Origin: Chaetorhynchus papuensis
Taxonomy: Eukaryota; Chordata; Aves; Passeriformes; Rhipiduridae
Length of the DNA: 64,000 nt
NCBI GenBank assembly: GCA_013396525.1
Contig: VWYX01000214.1
Coordinates: 310,001-374,000, forward strand
Direction: 5' to 3'
Position numbers and translations under genes: made by a program. Below the pieces are notes generated by a model. That model had not been told where the DNA came from. It did no database searches and saw only the letters and a list, made by a program, of their open reading frames with translations. Positions 12,201-24,200 of the stretch are shown here, one piece after another (the first letter of the stretch is position 1; each line of letters begins with the position of its first letter).

Positions 12201-15200
12201 CTAAACCAAAAGCAAGCATGAATGGCAAGGGCTGAGCCCTCTGAGGAGCACAGAGCCTCTCACACCTTCCCGGGCTGGAAAGGTCAGTTATCTCATGACC
12301 AGGCTTGTGGACCAAAGTGAGTCAGCCTGTGAGCATGGGCATCAGTGTACAATCAATGACACACATCACTGCCTGCAGCAGGCTGCTCTGGACAGAAATA
12401 CCCACACACGCTGCTCCTGTCTGGCACAGGGCTGGCTGGTCGAAGGTCACCCACTGTGCCAGCACAAATTGCCTGAGCAGAGACACTCATCCCACCTCCC
12501 TCCTCAGATATAAAATTCAAACATGCTCTTTCACATCAGCTTCGTGGCAAAGCAGAGAAACGAAAACACCATCTCACCACATTTGAAACCACTGCCTTGT
12601 TGCCTTTAAAGGAAAAGTCTTTACATGCTCCAAGAAATGCTGCCCAAAGGAGCGTTAACGCACACACTTGCAGCTCCTGGTATGGGCCCTGGCATGCAGC
12701 TGTTCCTTCAGGTGCTAACTTCTTTTTTGTGATATCCAATTCTTCACTTTGCTGTCAGCTTGCTTTCTCTTCCCTTTTCTCCTTGCTCTCTGTAACCAAC
12801 TTTGTTGCACAGAGCCAGTACCGCTTAGTACTTGCTCTGGAGTACCACCGGACAGCCTGTGTGCCATGTTATGAAATCACTTCACCTACCTTGGGGCTTC
12901 TTAAATAAGGAATGTGGTTTCTCACAAAATAGCCACAAATAACTCTCACCTTTCCAAAGCTTCCCTTTCCCAACACACGAAGGAAGGTTAAGTCTTTGAT
13001 CCCAAGTTTGCTTTCTGAACTTTCACTAATGCTGTTGCCATCCTTCAGGCTGCCTTTTCCCTGATGTTTCAACGAAGATCTCGAAACCAGTTTCTGTGGA
13101 AGAAAGCAAAGAAGCGTCAGTCAGAGTAGGAATTGTCCTTCTGCCTCAGAGGTGCTCACAGGTGATCAACCCACCAAGCACGGCATTTGGGGCCTGTTCT
13201 GGGGCACTTCATGGCTACTGGGACAGAAAGTGTGTTGGTAGCATCACACAGCTGCCACGTGTGTCTGGCCAAAGCTGGCACTGCTCAGGGCTGTGCTGAC
13301 ATGTCAACACCAGCTCTGGGCATTTCAGGTTGTAAACCCACTGCCCAGCAGATCACCAGTGATCACAGAATACACTGAGCTGGAAGGGACCCACAAGGAT
13401 CATCGAGTCCAGCTCCAGGCCCTGCACAGGACCATCCCCAAGAGTCGAGAGGCAAGGCTGACTCTCTTCATCCTCACTCCCCACGAAAGAAAAGAGAATG
13501 AGTGGGGAAATCCAAGTCTTCTAATCACCAGTAATTACTGAATAATTTCTGCAACAGGCAAAGTGCTGCTGAGATCACAAACCCTGGCAGATTTCATCTG
13601 AATTTCTTAGGTTTCTACCTGATTTTAAGGCTATTACTCAAAGCCCAGTTCAGTGGGATCCCAACTTCAAAAGATGTTTCTTTCCCACATCTGGGCTGCT
13701 GGTTTCCTCCAAATTCAATGGAAAGCTGTTCATCCCCATGCCAGCAGTGAGGTGCTGCATATTCAGGAGTGGTACCAGTATTAGCACACATTTCCAGAGC
13801 TCACAATTTTGAGGTGCACAAAGATCAAGCCAACCTCCAGTGCCCTCTGCTCGCAGCTCTTCAGGTAAGCATGAGCATTCAAACGAGCGCTTCTATTCCT
13901 TTTACTGGTCCGAACAAAGTCACACGGACTTCGTGAGCTCCATCTTGTGACTGCTTTGGTGTACAGCAAAGTTCCTCCTGCACAGGAGACTCATCACCAT
14001 GGGCAAAGAACCAAGAGCAGCCACAGAGGCACAGAATGGTTTGTGTTGGAATGAACCTTAAGAGCTTTTAGTTCCAAATCCCTGTGATGGGCAGGGACAC
14101 CTTCCACTAGACCAGGTCGCTCAAAATCCCATCCAACCTGACCTTCAACATTTCTAGGGATGGGGCATCCACAGCTTCTCTGGGCAACCTGTGCCAGGGC
14201 CTCACCAGCCCCAGAGTAAAGGATTTCTTCCTAACATCTTATCTAAATCCAACCTCTTTCAGCTTAAAGCCATTCAGGGCTGTCCATACAGCACAGTCCC
14301 AACATTTCCTAGACCCTTTAGCTCATGAATAACAAGAAGAGATCGGTTTTTTGGGGTTTTTTTTTCTGTTTTCATCTCCTTTTGATGTGCAGATGATGCA
14401 AAAACAAGTATTAACAAGTGCTGATTTTTGCAGAACGGACAAGGGAGTATGGGATTTCCCTGTAACTCCCAGGATAACTGTCCCCCTGAACTGCTTCAGG
14501 GAGAAGAGCAAAGATAAGAGTTTGCTACGAACCAACTGAAATCAAAAGGGGCACCACAGCCTAAGGAGCCTGCTAGGCTGATACAGCATGATGTGGCTGA
14601 TCATGTAGCTGGCTAATTGTATGAGAATATTTACCATGTCTGGAAATTATGGCTTGGGTTTTAGTATTTTCTTTTTGTTGCGTTGACAGGGACCACAGAT
14701 TTTTGGCTAGGGATGTAGTGAATAGTGAAATGGGTTCCCCAAAATCACACAGAAAAAATGACAAAGCTGGGAAGAGAACTAGGCTACTTCTTAAGCTCTT
14801 CTGCTCTATCACACACCACACATGCAGACAGCATTTGTGCTTGCAGTAAAAATAAAAAAATGCATGTCATGAATTACATTGATCTCTAATTAGTCAGGAG
14901 TCCTTATTCTGCTCTCATATGTGATAAGCAGATGGAAGAGTGCTGAACAGTCACAGCACTGTGAAACACAAGCACATAGCAAAGCAACACCTATAGATGA
15001 AAGCCTGGATATCAAACATCCATTCTCCAGGTGAGGCCTTTGCCACAAGCCACAGACCTGCAGTCCACCACCCAACACTCTCTGTCCTATGGGAAGCCTC
15101 TGCCCTCTCCTGCACCCATATAAAGATTCGGTTGTAAATGTTTTAAATAGAGAAGAAAAAAGATAAAAGACTCACCGAATTTGGGGAAATGCTTCCCGGT

Positions 15201-18200
15201 TGCAGACCCATGCAGGCCAAGGTTTTTGCAAGCTCTGCTGAGTTCACCCCACAGTTTGGAGCAACGTTTGCTTGGCATCGGATGTGGACGTTCATTTTAC
15301 ACACTGACAAGGGCGAGGGAAAGTCAAAGCAAAGGAACAATTAAAATAATTTGGAGGGGTTTGCTGCTGAGAAACAATTTAGCAATCCCACTTCAGGCAA
15401 TACACCCGTCTGGATCTACTCTGTATCTTTAAACTAGAGGGATTTTTGCCACTGATCTTAGTAGAGGCAAAAATTAGGCCTCTTGTAAGAGAACAAACTC
15501 CTGAAAACCAGCAATAGACCCCAAACTCTCCAGGCAGGATGCTACATTGCCTAAAGCTTTTCATAAGCATGTATTTTTGAGGTACATAAGTACCATTGCA
15601 GCTAGGCCTGTAAGTACAATTAGTATTTATAATGCCATAGAATTCACAACAAACATCCCCTGCATTTCCATATATCTCATTTTAAAGACAGTGTTCAGTG
15701 GGAAATAAAAATCATTCTCGCTCTAACTCATGGGCACACACCCTCTTGTGGGAGGTGAAGGCAAGGATTTTACAGTCTGGATCACTGAAACAAAAACATA
15801 ACACCAGGACATGCTTAGTCATCAATTAACAGGCAGGGTAGTCAGCCTAAAGCAATGACCTTTTTTTCCCCTCGGATGCCTTTTCACTGCCTTATCTCAT
15901 TAGCTGAGGAAAAACCTTCAGGTAAAGGGAAAATACGAATGTAGGAAGTAGAATACTTTTAATAATGCAAGTTAAACAAAGCTGTGCTGAGAGTGCAAAG
16001 TAGAGTCCTTCTGGCAGCCAGAGATTAAAAAGGAGATAAGCCTTTTTTTTTTAAACTCTTAACAAATAAGAATATTCATCAGTCAGCTTTCTCCTGAAGG
16101 TTGCACAAATCAAGCCCCCACGGTGCATCAAGAGTCTAAAAATAAATGTATTTTGTGAAAAGGCAACAGTGAGAAGCTGCTCACTTTTACACTGCAGACC
16201 CTGTCGCATGATCCCCCAGAGCAAGGACCCGCAGTGGTCACAGAATGTCGGGACTTTGTAGTTGTGGACGCTGAATTTATGAGGAATGTTGATCCCAAAC
16301 CTCTGTTCGGTCACCTGAGGCACCAAAGGGAAAGCACAGGTTTGAAATTCAAACACACATATATATATATAAGCTGGTGTTCATTTACATACAGGCATTT
16401 TAAGTGCAAACCTAAGAAGATAATTTCAAGTCAGAAAATGTCCTGATCCATCACCTCACTGATGTTTACTGCAAGTGAATACTGAATTAAGAGCCTCACC
16501 TGCTGTGGGCCACCCCTGCTTTCCTTGCTGGCCAGGCCAGACTACCTGGCAAAGCAGACTTTAAAATACGGGCTGCCTAGCAAATTTTAAATTCTTAAAG
16601 ACAAGTTAGAATTAGATTACCTCAAAACAAACCAATCCCACTGTAGTGTGAGCTACAGCATTTTAAATCACACAGTTATGAAATTTTTGACTTGCATACT
16701 ATGTGCAAAAACATGTAACTTTAGGTCAAACTGCTGATTTTATTAATTTTAATATAGAATTGCTTTCACAGCTCCTCCTGAAATTCTCATTCCTCTTCTC
16801 ACCCTCCTTGTAATTAACAGCCTTTCAGGCACACATTTCACTCTGTCACTTGCACTCATCCCCTTTTTAACCTTGTTCTCTTCCAATTGTAAATCATTCA
16901 GATCCCAAGGACACCTTTAAAAAAATGTTCCAATGGCTGAAGAAACCAGTCCCCATTTAGCAAATTCATCACTTTTGACTTTGTTTCTCAACATGCAGAT
17001 CCTGGAAAGCTGAGGCGGAACCCATAACTCTATTAAAGGAAAGTCAGGGGTGTGACTGGAACAAGAAGTTTAAGGCGAGTGGTGCCTCCTCACTTTTGCC
17101 TTCTTTTAAAGTACTTTAAATGTGTTATAAAACCTTCATAATCCCGAGGGAGGGGCGAGGACATTCACTATTTAACTTGCACTTTACCCTTAGGCTTCTT
17201 AACTTATTTTCATCTGGCTTGTCAAGGGGTCATTTTAAGGAGTTCAGCTCAGTAGTTTGGAGGCAAGAAATAACAAAAGGCAAATGCAATGCCACAAAAC
17301 ACAGAGCTGCCTCATGAACAAACAGATTTGATTTGATTCTTCCTCAAACGGTTACTGAGCCATTTCCAGTTCAGAAATGAAACATGCAAGGCACAGGGCA
17401 GTGTTAGGCGGGGATGTTACTCCCATCAAACACAGCCAAAACTTACAAGAAAGAAACACAAGTTATGCAAGGGTTCCTTATTACAATGTATTTCACAGAG
17501 CAAAGGTGTGGAGCAACAGCTAAATGGGCCCTTCAGGCAACCAGGAAAGAAAAAAGAGGCAAAACAAAGACCAGTGGTTGGCCAGAGAAATTCACATTAA
17601 GCACCGAGCAGCAAATTTTGATCGCACCACAGTTAATCATGCAAGAAAATTACCAAAAAACCAGTGGATTTGCTACTTTTTGATGTCTTCCAATGAAGAT
17701 ATCCTGACTTCCTACACCACGTGCTAGCCCAAACAGTCAATGGCATCGACAGAAGAACAACCAGATGACATTGCATGGCCTTTATGCAGGTCCCTATCAC
17801 TTTTTTTCTCACTTTTAAACCCATGAATAAAGGTAACATAGACTAAATTCTGCTACAGGACAACCCCAGCAACCCAGACAAACTCCAGACAAAGTATGAT
17901 GACCCAAAATAACCAATGTGACTTTACCTTGAGATCGTTCTTGTTAGTATTGTTTTGGCACGTGCAAGCTGTGACAATGAGGTGATGGCAGCGCTTGTGT
18001 ACAACACAGGTGCACACTAGGAAATAAAAGAGGCATGCTGAGAAGAGCCCTTGGAAGACTCAGAACACATCAACCCACCAGCTGGGTTCCTTAAGGCTCA
18101 GCTGCATCATCAGCACACAGTAAAGACGTGAAAAATAATCAGTGGCTTGGAATTAACAAAGTCTCCCAGCAGATCTAGAGATGTGTCTTCAACCCACTGC

Positions 18201-21200
18201 AACAGAAATTCTTCTTTTGTGGATTGTTTCCACAGCCTAGAAAACAGCTGCCTATATCAAATATGGTTGATGGGCACAGAAACAACAGTGTAGCTTCTCA
18301 AACTACTCAAAAAATGCTGTTGAAATAATTATCCAGTGAAGAGTGCTTTTTGTTTACATGCAGCTTTCTTTCACAGGAGGACACTGGTGCCCTATCACAC
18401 TGAACAGGAGTGGGCTGTGTTAGGCTATACTGAATGACTATGGAGCAGGTAATTCTGGGAAAAAGGGGAAGGCAAAAAAAAAAAAGGAAAGGCAGAACAA
18501 TATTAAATGCAAACAAGCACCACATACATCTCTACAGCCAGTCAGCCAAACCATGCATTCAGGCAGAAGTGCTGTGCCAGCCCACAAAGTCACAAACTCC
18601 CTAATTCTACTTTGTTGAACTTCATAGGGAGAGAAAGGGAGAGGGTGGCCATTCCAGCAGGGTATTTTGTGTCCCAGAACCAGCTGGGCACTGTCCTGAA
18701 GGGACCCTGGGTGCCTCAAGCCTAGCTGGGTGTTGCATGTAGCCAGCAACTCGGTGGACTTGCACAGTATGGAAGAGGAACTGGACAACCAGGTGTTTGG
18801 GAAGGAATGTCAGTGGCTGCTCCTGCAGCCACGCAAACCTGAGAGAGGCTCAAAAGCACAGGTCTGGCTACCTGGGGAGGAAGAGGAGTTGTGACTCCAG
18901 AGCAGCTCACAGCTGCAGGATGTCCCAGCAGCACGGGAAAGCACTCCCAGAACAGCACATCCCACACACACACCATGCCGGAAAGGAGCACCTTACCTTG
19001 GCACTGGTATCCCTGCTTCCCAAACACGCCCCTGGCCAAGAGAAAACACGGACACAATTTAACAGCAGAAAGACGGTTGTCTTGCAGACTGTTTACAGAA
19101 GACAGAGCCAAAATGCAGGAGGATCCCAAATTATCAGATCCCATGGCAGAGCTGCCCAGCAGTAGTGGTGCAATCCAGCACAGGGGTGCGAGGGCACAGG
19201 AAAGCACTGCACAGGCCACGGCTCACAGGGCAGGCTGTCAACATGCCTGTGTTCCCCATATATTCCCCCTCACTCTCATTTCTCAAATACCTCAACTTCA
19301 TTACAACACACACCACACAGACTGATCCCAGCAGCCCACACCCTGTTATTATCTCTCCCACTCCATGTTCTTTTGAGACATATCACTATGTTTTTCTCCC
19401 TGCTCTGCCCACTCCTCCATGTGCATCACCTCACTCACACCTCACTGATGGCTTTTCTGTTCTCAGGAATTTTCTCTAAACTTTCAAGCAACTGTTTTTT
19501 TCTCAATGCTCCACTCCAGTGAGTGGGGTCTTTCTTCAGGTTGCCTCGTTACCTTTTTCTCCCTTGAAATAACATCTGTGGTTACAAGGAGGGACGCTGC
19601 CCTATCCCCACACCAACCCAGTTTGCTTCCAGCACCCAAGATACACATCACCTCTGACCTCTCTGCAGCAGATTCCAGTTTGCGGCATAGATGTAACCTG
19701 CCAAACCTGATGGCCAAGGGCTATCACATCGGAGGCCCTGGATAAAGTCCTAAGTGACCGACTCAGGACTGGGGGTGCCATGTCCCCAGAACAAAAAGGA
19801 CTGGGGAGCTCTGTGACAGGGTGCTTGAGCTGTTCTTACCAGATGAACTCCCTGCAGTGAGAGCAGTACGTGGGCTGTCGCAGGTAGGTGGCCATGAACT
19901 TGTGCCCGTTCACCTGGTGCACCCGCCTTCGCATCGCCCGCTGCCGCTTCCGAGTGAGGTTCTTAAAGATCCGGTCCCTCTGCAGAGTCCCTGTGCGGGG
20001 GGGGAGAAGGAGAAGAAAGGACAACAAAACATCAGGGTCATCACACACAATTATCGCTCCTGGCTTTGCTATGGCATTCGGTTTGGGCCCCCAACCTAAG
20101 GAGGATGTGGGCAGGCTGAAGCAAGCCCAGAGATGGCCGTGGGGATGATGCCAGGGCTGGAGCCCCTCTGCTGTGGAGGCAGGAAGGGAGAGCTGGGACT
20201 GTTCGGCCTGGAGAAGAGATGGCTCTGGAGAGACCTTAGAGCCCCTTCCAGTGCCTGAAGGGGGTTACAAGAGAGCTGTGGAGGGACTTTTGACAAGGCC
20301 ATGGAGTGACAGGACAAGGGGGAATGGCTTCACACCGAAAGACAGTAGGTTTAGATTGGATATTTTGAAGAAATTAATGACTGTGAGTGAGATAAGGCCC
20401 TGGCACAGGTTGCACAGAGAAGCTGTGGCTGCCCCATCCCTGGAAGTGTTCCAGGCCAGGTTGGATGGGGCTTGGAGCAACCTGGGATAGTGGAAGGTGT
20501 CCCTGCCCATGGCAGGAGGTTGGAATTAGACGATATTTAAGGTCCCTTCCAATACAAACCATTTTATGATTCTACGATAAAACGCTTTCAAAAGCCGCAA
20601 TTACACCCCTGGTTTAGAAGTCAGGGGACCGTGGTCTAGAACGAAGATGGCATCTGGGACAGGTACAGAACTTAATTGCAACATCCCCTTTAGCTCAAAA
20701 TTACATTTTTCATCTAGAAAAATTCTCCCCTTCCTCTCACACCTTTCCATGTTGAGAGAAGCCACTAAACTATTAACTCACAAGCTGTAAATAGACCAGA
20801 AGCTCAAGGCCAATGAGTTGTTCTAACTCACAGCTTTTTGGACAATAACTCCTGAAAACACAGCTACATGTAACCAACTGACCAGCACCACACGAGCTGA
20901 GTGAAAGCAGTGCATTGCTTTGTGAACAGTGTTCATCCACCTTTGGTATTCTCATGCTACATTTCTTCATCACTATTACCAGCATTTTCACACACTTCCA
21001 ATACTTCCTGTATTGGTTAAAAAAAAGCAGAGGCTACTTTTTCAATGATGGTCAGTTTTTTTATATGTGCCACATTCAGCTTTCTTTAAAGGGTTCATTT
21101 TCCAAAGGTTAGGTAATATTTGATAGTTCTGGAAAGCAGGGACCCAGGAACTGATGGCATTCAAATCTGAATTGTCCCGAAATTGAATTTAATTTTAGAA

Positions 21201-24200
21201 CAGAGTAGACTATTTCAGTTGAAAGGACCTAAAATAATCATTTAGTCCAACTGTCTGACCACTTCTGAATGGACCAAAAGTTAATATATTTTAAGAGCAT
21301 TGTTCAAATGCTTCTTAAACATGACAGGCTGGGGGCATTGACCACCTGTCTAGGAAGCCTGTTCCAATGTCTGAACCACATCTTGTTAAGAGAAATGCTT
21401 CCTAATGCCCAGTCTAAACCTCCTCTGGTGCAATTTAAGATCATAATTTAAATACCAATTATCAGTATAATTTAATCTTTTTACTGGGTTTAGTTCAGCC
21501 ATATAACAATCTCCTAGCAAAGCTCAACTTATACAAAATTAAGTGTCTCTCAAAAGGCAGAACTGAGCTCTAGATCAAGAGAGCCATTCCCATTTGGCAG
21601 CAGCCATCCAAACTGCACATCCCAGCCAGCTGGTCTCTGGGATTCTCACACAAACCTGGTCAGACTCAGCTGAGCTTCCCCAGATCAAAGCCTCATCTGG
21701 GGCACCCTCGCCTCAGAAGAAAGAAATGAAATTTTCAGTTTTCAAGTTAGCTACTTTGCAAAGTAAAGGCCCTGAAAACAAGGGCAATGCCCTGAACACA
21801 AGGGCATTTGGTGGGGGTGGGGGGGCCGCAGCGGAGTCTGCCAGAGGTGATTGTGCACCAATGTTCTGTATTCAGGACTCTTGTTCTGAGCGTGGACTGG
21901 ATGTGAGACCAAAGCCAGCTCTTGCCAAACCCTCTGCATGGATATAATGCCACAGGAAGGGACAGGTCTGTAAACTCCCGGAGCAGTGGATCGGCAGCTG
22001 GACCCAAACACAGCTGTCACCATCCCACTTATCTTCCCACAAAAAGGGGGCAGAGCAATTCCCTGCTTTCAACTGGCTTTGCTGATTAACCACTGGGGGG
22101 CGGGGGTGGTGGAAATAGAGGGAAAGCTGTCAACCTGATCGAGGCCTGAAATGTAGGAATCCCACATCACAGGCGTATTTCCCGTTCCTCTTTGTAGGAG
22201 TCGAGATAAGGGAAACCATCCTGTCAGTACTGAGCCCAGCCACTTCAAGGGGCTGTGAGCCACAGGATGTATTCCTCTTGGTACTCCTGCTACAGGTTTA
22301 GAAGCAAAGCCAGCCATAAAGATGAAGGGGTTTTTTTTCTGCTGTGTTCTCCCAGCCACTCGTGCACGTGTCCCTTCCACAGGCACTGATGGAAACCTCC
22401 TACCCAATGGCATCACTGTGACACGGAGCACGGCTTGACTTCAAGACAGCTTGCATTTATTTTTTTAAATGGAAGTGCATGCTATAAATTAGGATTTTCC
22501 CATTTACACACAACAAGAAAAAGGATGTGGTAAGGCTGATCCAAGCACTTAACAGAAACCTGCTTTCTTCAGTGCAGAGCTCCAAGCAGCTGGGCAGAGA
22601 CCGGCACAGAAGAGCCTGCCTTTGTAGAGAAGTGCTTAAACATGTGTTTAATTCCCACTGAGGTCAACAGGACCCAGGGGATCACAGGAATTGCCAGACT
22701 GAATCAGAACACTGGTCCATCTAGTTCAGCATCCTGCCTCTGTCAGGGGGCAACCAGAAACACATGACAGCAAGATGGAGGAACTCTGCAGCTGGGAGAT
22801 AATTTGGCTCCTTCCCACACACGAGATGCCATTTTGATCTCCAGAAGTGAGATCTGATTTGCAGAGATTTAATATTCCTTTCAAATGCTCAACCATAATT
22901 GGACAAGTTCAACTGCCTTGTTATCTACCACAGGAAACCAGCCAGAGGAGAAGCTCAAGAGGTCAACCAAAAGGTCCTCAAAAATGAAGATCAAGAGCCA
23001 GTTGCTTTGCTGAGCCTGAGCCTCCTGCAAACTTCATGTGAGAAAAAAAAAATTCCTTGCAGTATTACAGAATGTGCCCAACTTCAAATTCAAGAGAGCA
23101 TCTCTTTGATCTAGGTTTAAGCAAACAATTAAGTGTTTTTTTCTGGATCAGGGCCAAACACTTCAACTGGCAGAGTGTCCTGTATTGGTGTTCAGCATGT
23201 AGAGGAGCATTTCTGAGGCATGGAAAGGGAAGCACAGGGTTTGAGTGGGTGGTGAGCACATAAGTAAATCATCTTAAGAAGCAATCCAGCTACCAGCTTG
23301 CTCCATTAGAAGCCCAACAGCTGATGATGCCCTTTAAGCCCCATTCAGCAGAGTTTAAAAGAATATGTTCCCAATTTAGCTCCTGCAGCTTCTGATTGTG
23401 TTACGGTTCTCATCAAGGACCAGCAGGGGGTAATCACCTCCCTGGTGCTCTCCCAGGCAGTGCAGACCACACATGGAAAGAGGAAACCAATCCTTGGCAC
23501 CAGGAATAGGGGACAGTTGACAATAGCCTACAAAGCCACCCATGGGACACTGCTGTGCATCTCTGTGGTTTGCCCAGCTTCAGACAGACTGCAATTTCGA
23601 AACAGTTCACAAAACCCAAAAAATTACAGGCACTTGCTTTTTTTTTTTTTTTTTGGGCAACAGAGGAAGCCTCCATGCTGCCTGCACTGGTGGATCACAT
23701 CCAGGGCCAACCTGAAGCCTTCTCCCCTGAGCTGTACTTCGCCTCCATCCCCCGTGCTCCAGACACCAACATCCCACACCACAACAGCTCTATCTTGCAG
23801 ACCCGCCTGTCATTAAAGCACATGCCACAACTTGGGGTTTTTCTTTACTAAAAGCTAACTCGTATTTAAAACACTCCTCAAATTTCACACGTTCTCACAC
23901 TGCTTGGCTGTCGGACCCTGCTAACGTTCTGCTGATAGGGCACATCTTTCAGGTGATCCTCATCCGTGCTTATGTTCACCTCAATTTACACTGTAACAAA
24001 TCTGAGTGTTACTAAGCAGGCTTCAGGAAAGCCTGGATTACTTTCCATAAGCCATCAACACTTTTGGGCACTATTCTTCCCATTTCCTGCTGCTGGCTCA
24101 AGTGAAAAGGAGAGGGAGAGCCCAGCACAAGCTCAGCCACACCTTGAGCCCAGCTGTAGCTGCAGGAGACCATCCACCACAGTGATCTAGTGGATCTACA

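Larger units (their letters stand above)
13094..15175 (-). other. PRKCH: PRKCH intron 7
   Basis: A 2.1-kb phase-0 intron between the end-of-C1B exon and the hinge exon. It holds two CR1 3' fragments in the same orientation as the gene (about 13362-13448 and 14028-14310). Confidence 0.93.

Noticed and set aside
18722..19219. 165-codon minus-strand open frame overlapping the 35-nt exon.
   Set aside because: It includes the micro-exon in frame for a few residues (GVFGKQGYQCQ) but the rest is intron read-through beyond both splice sites.
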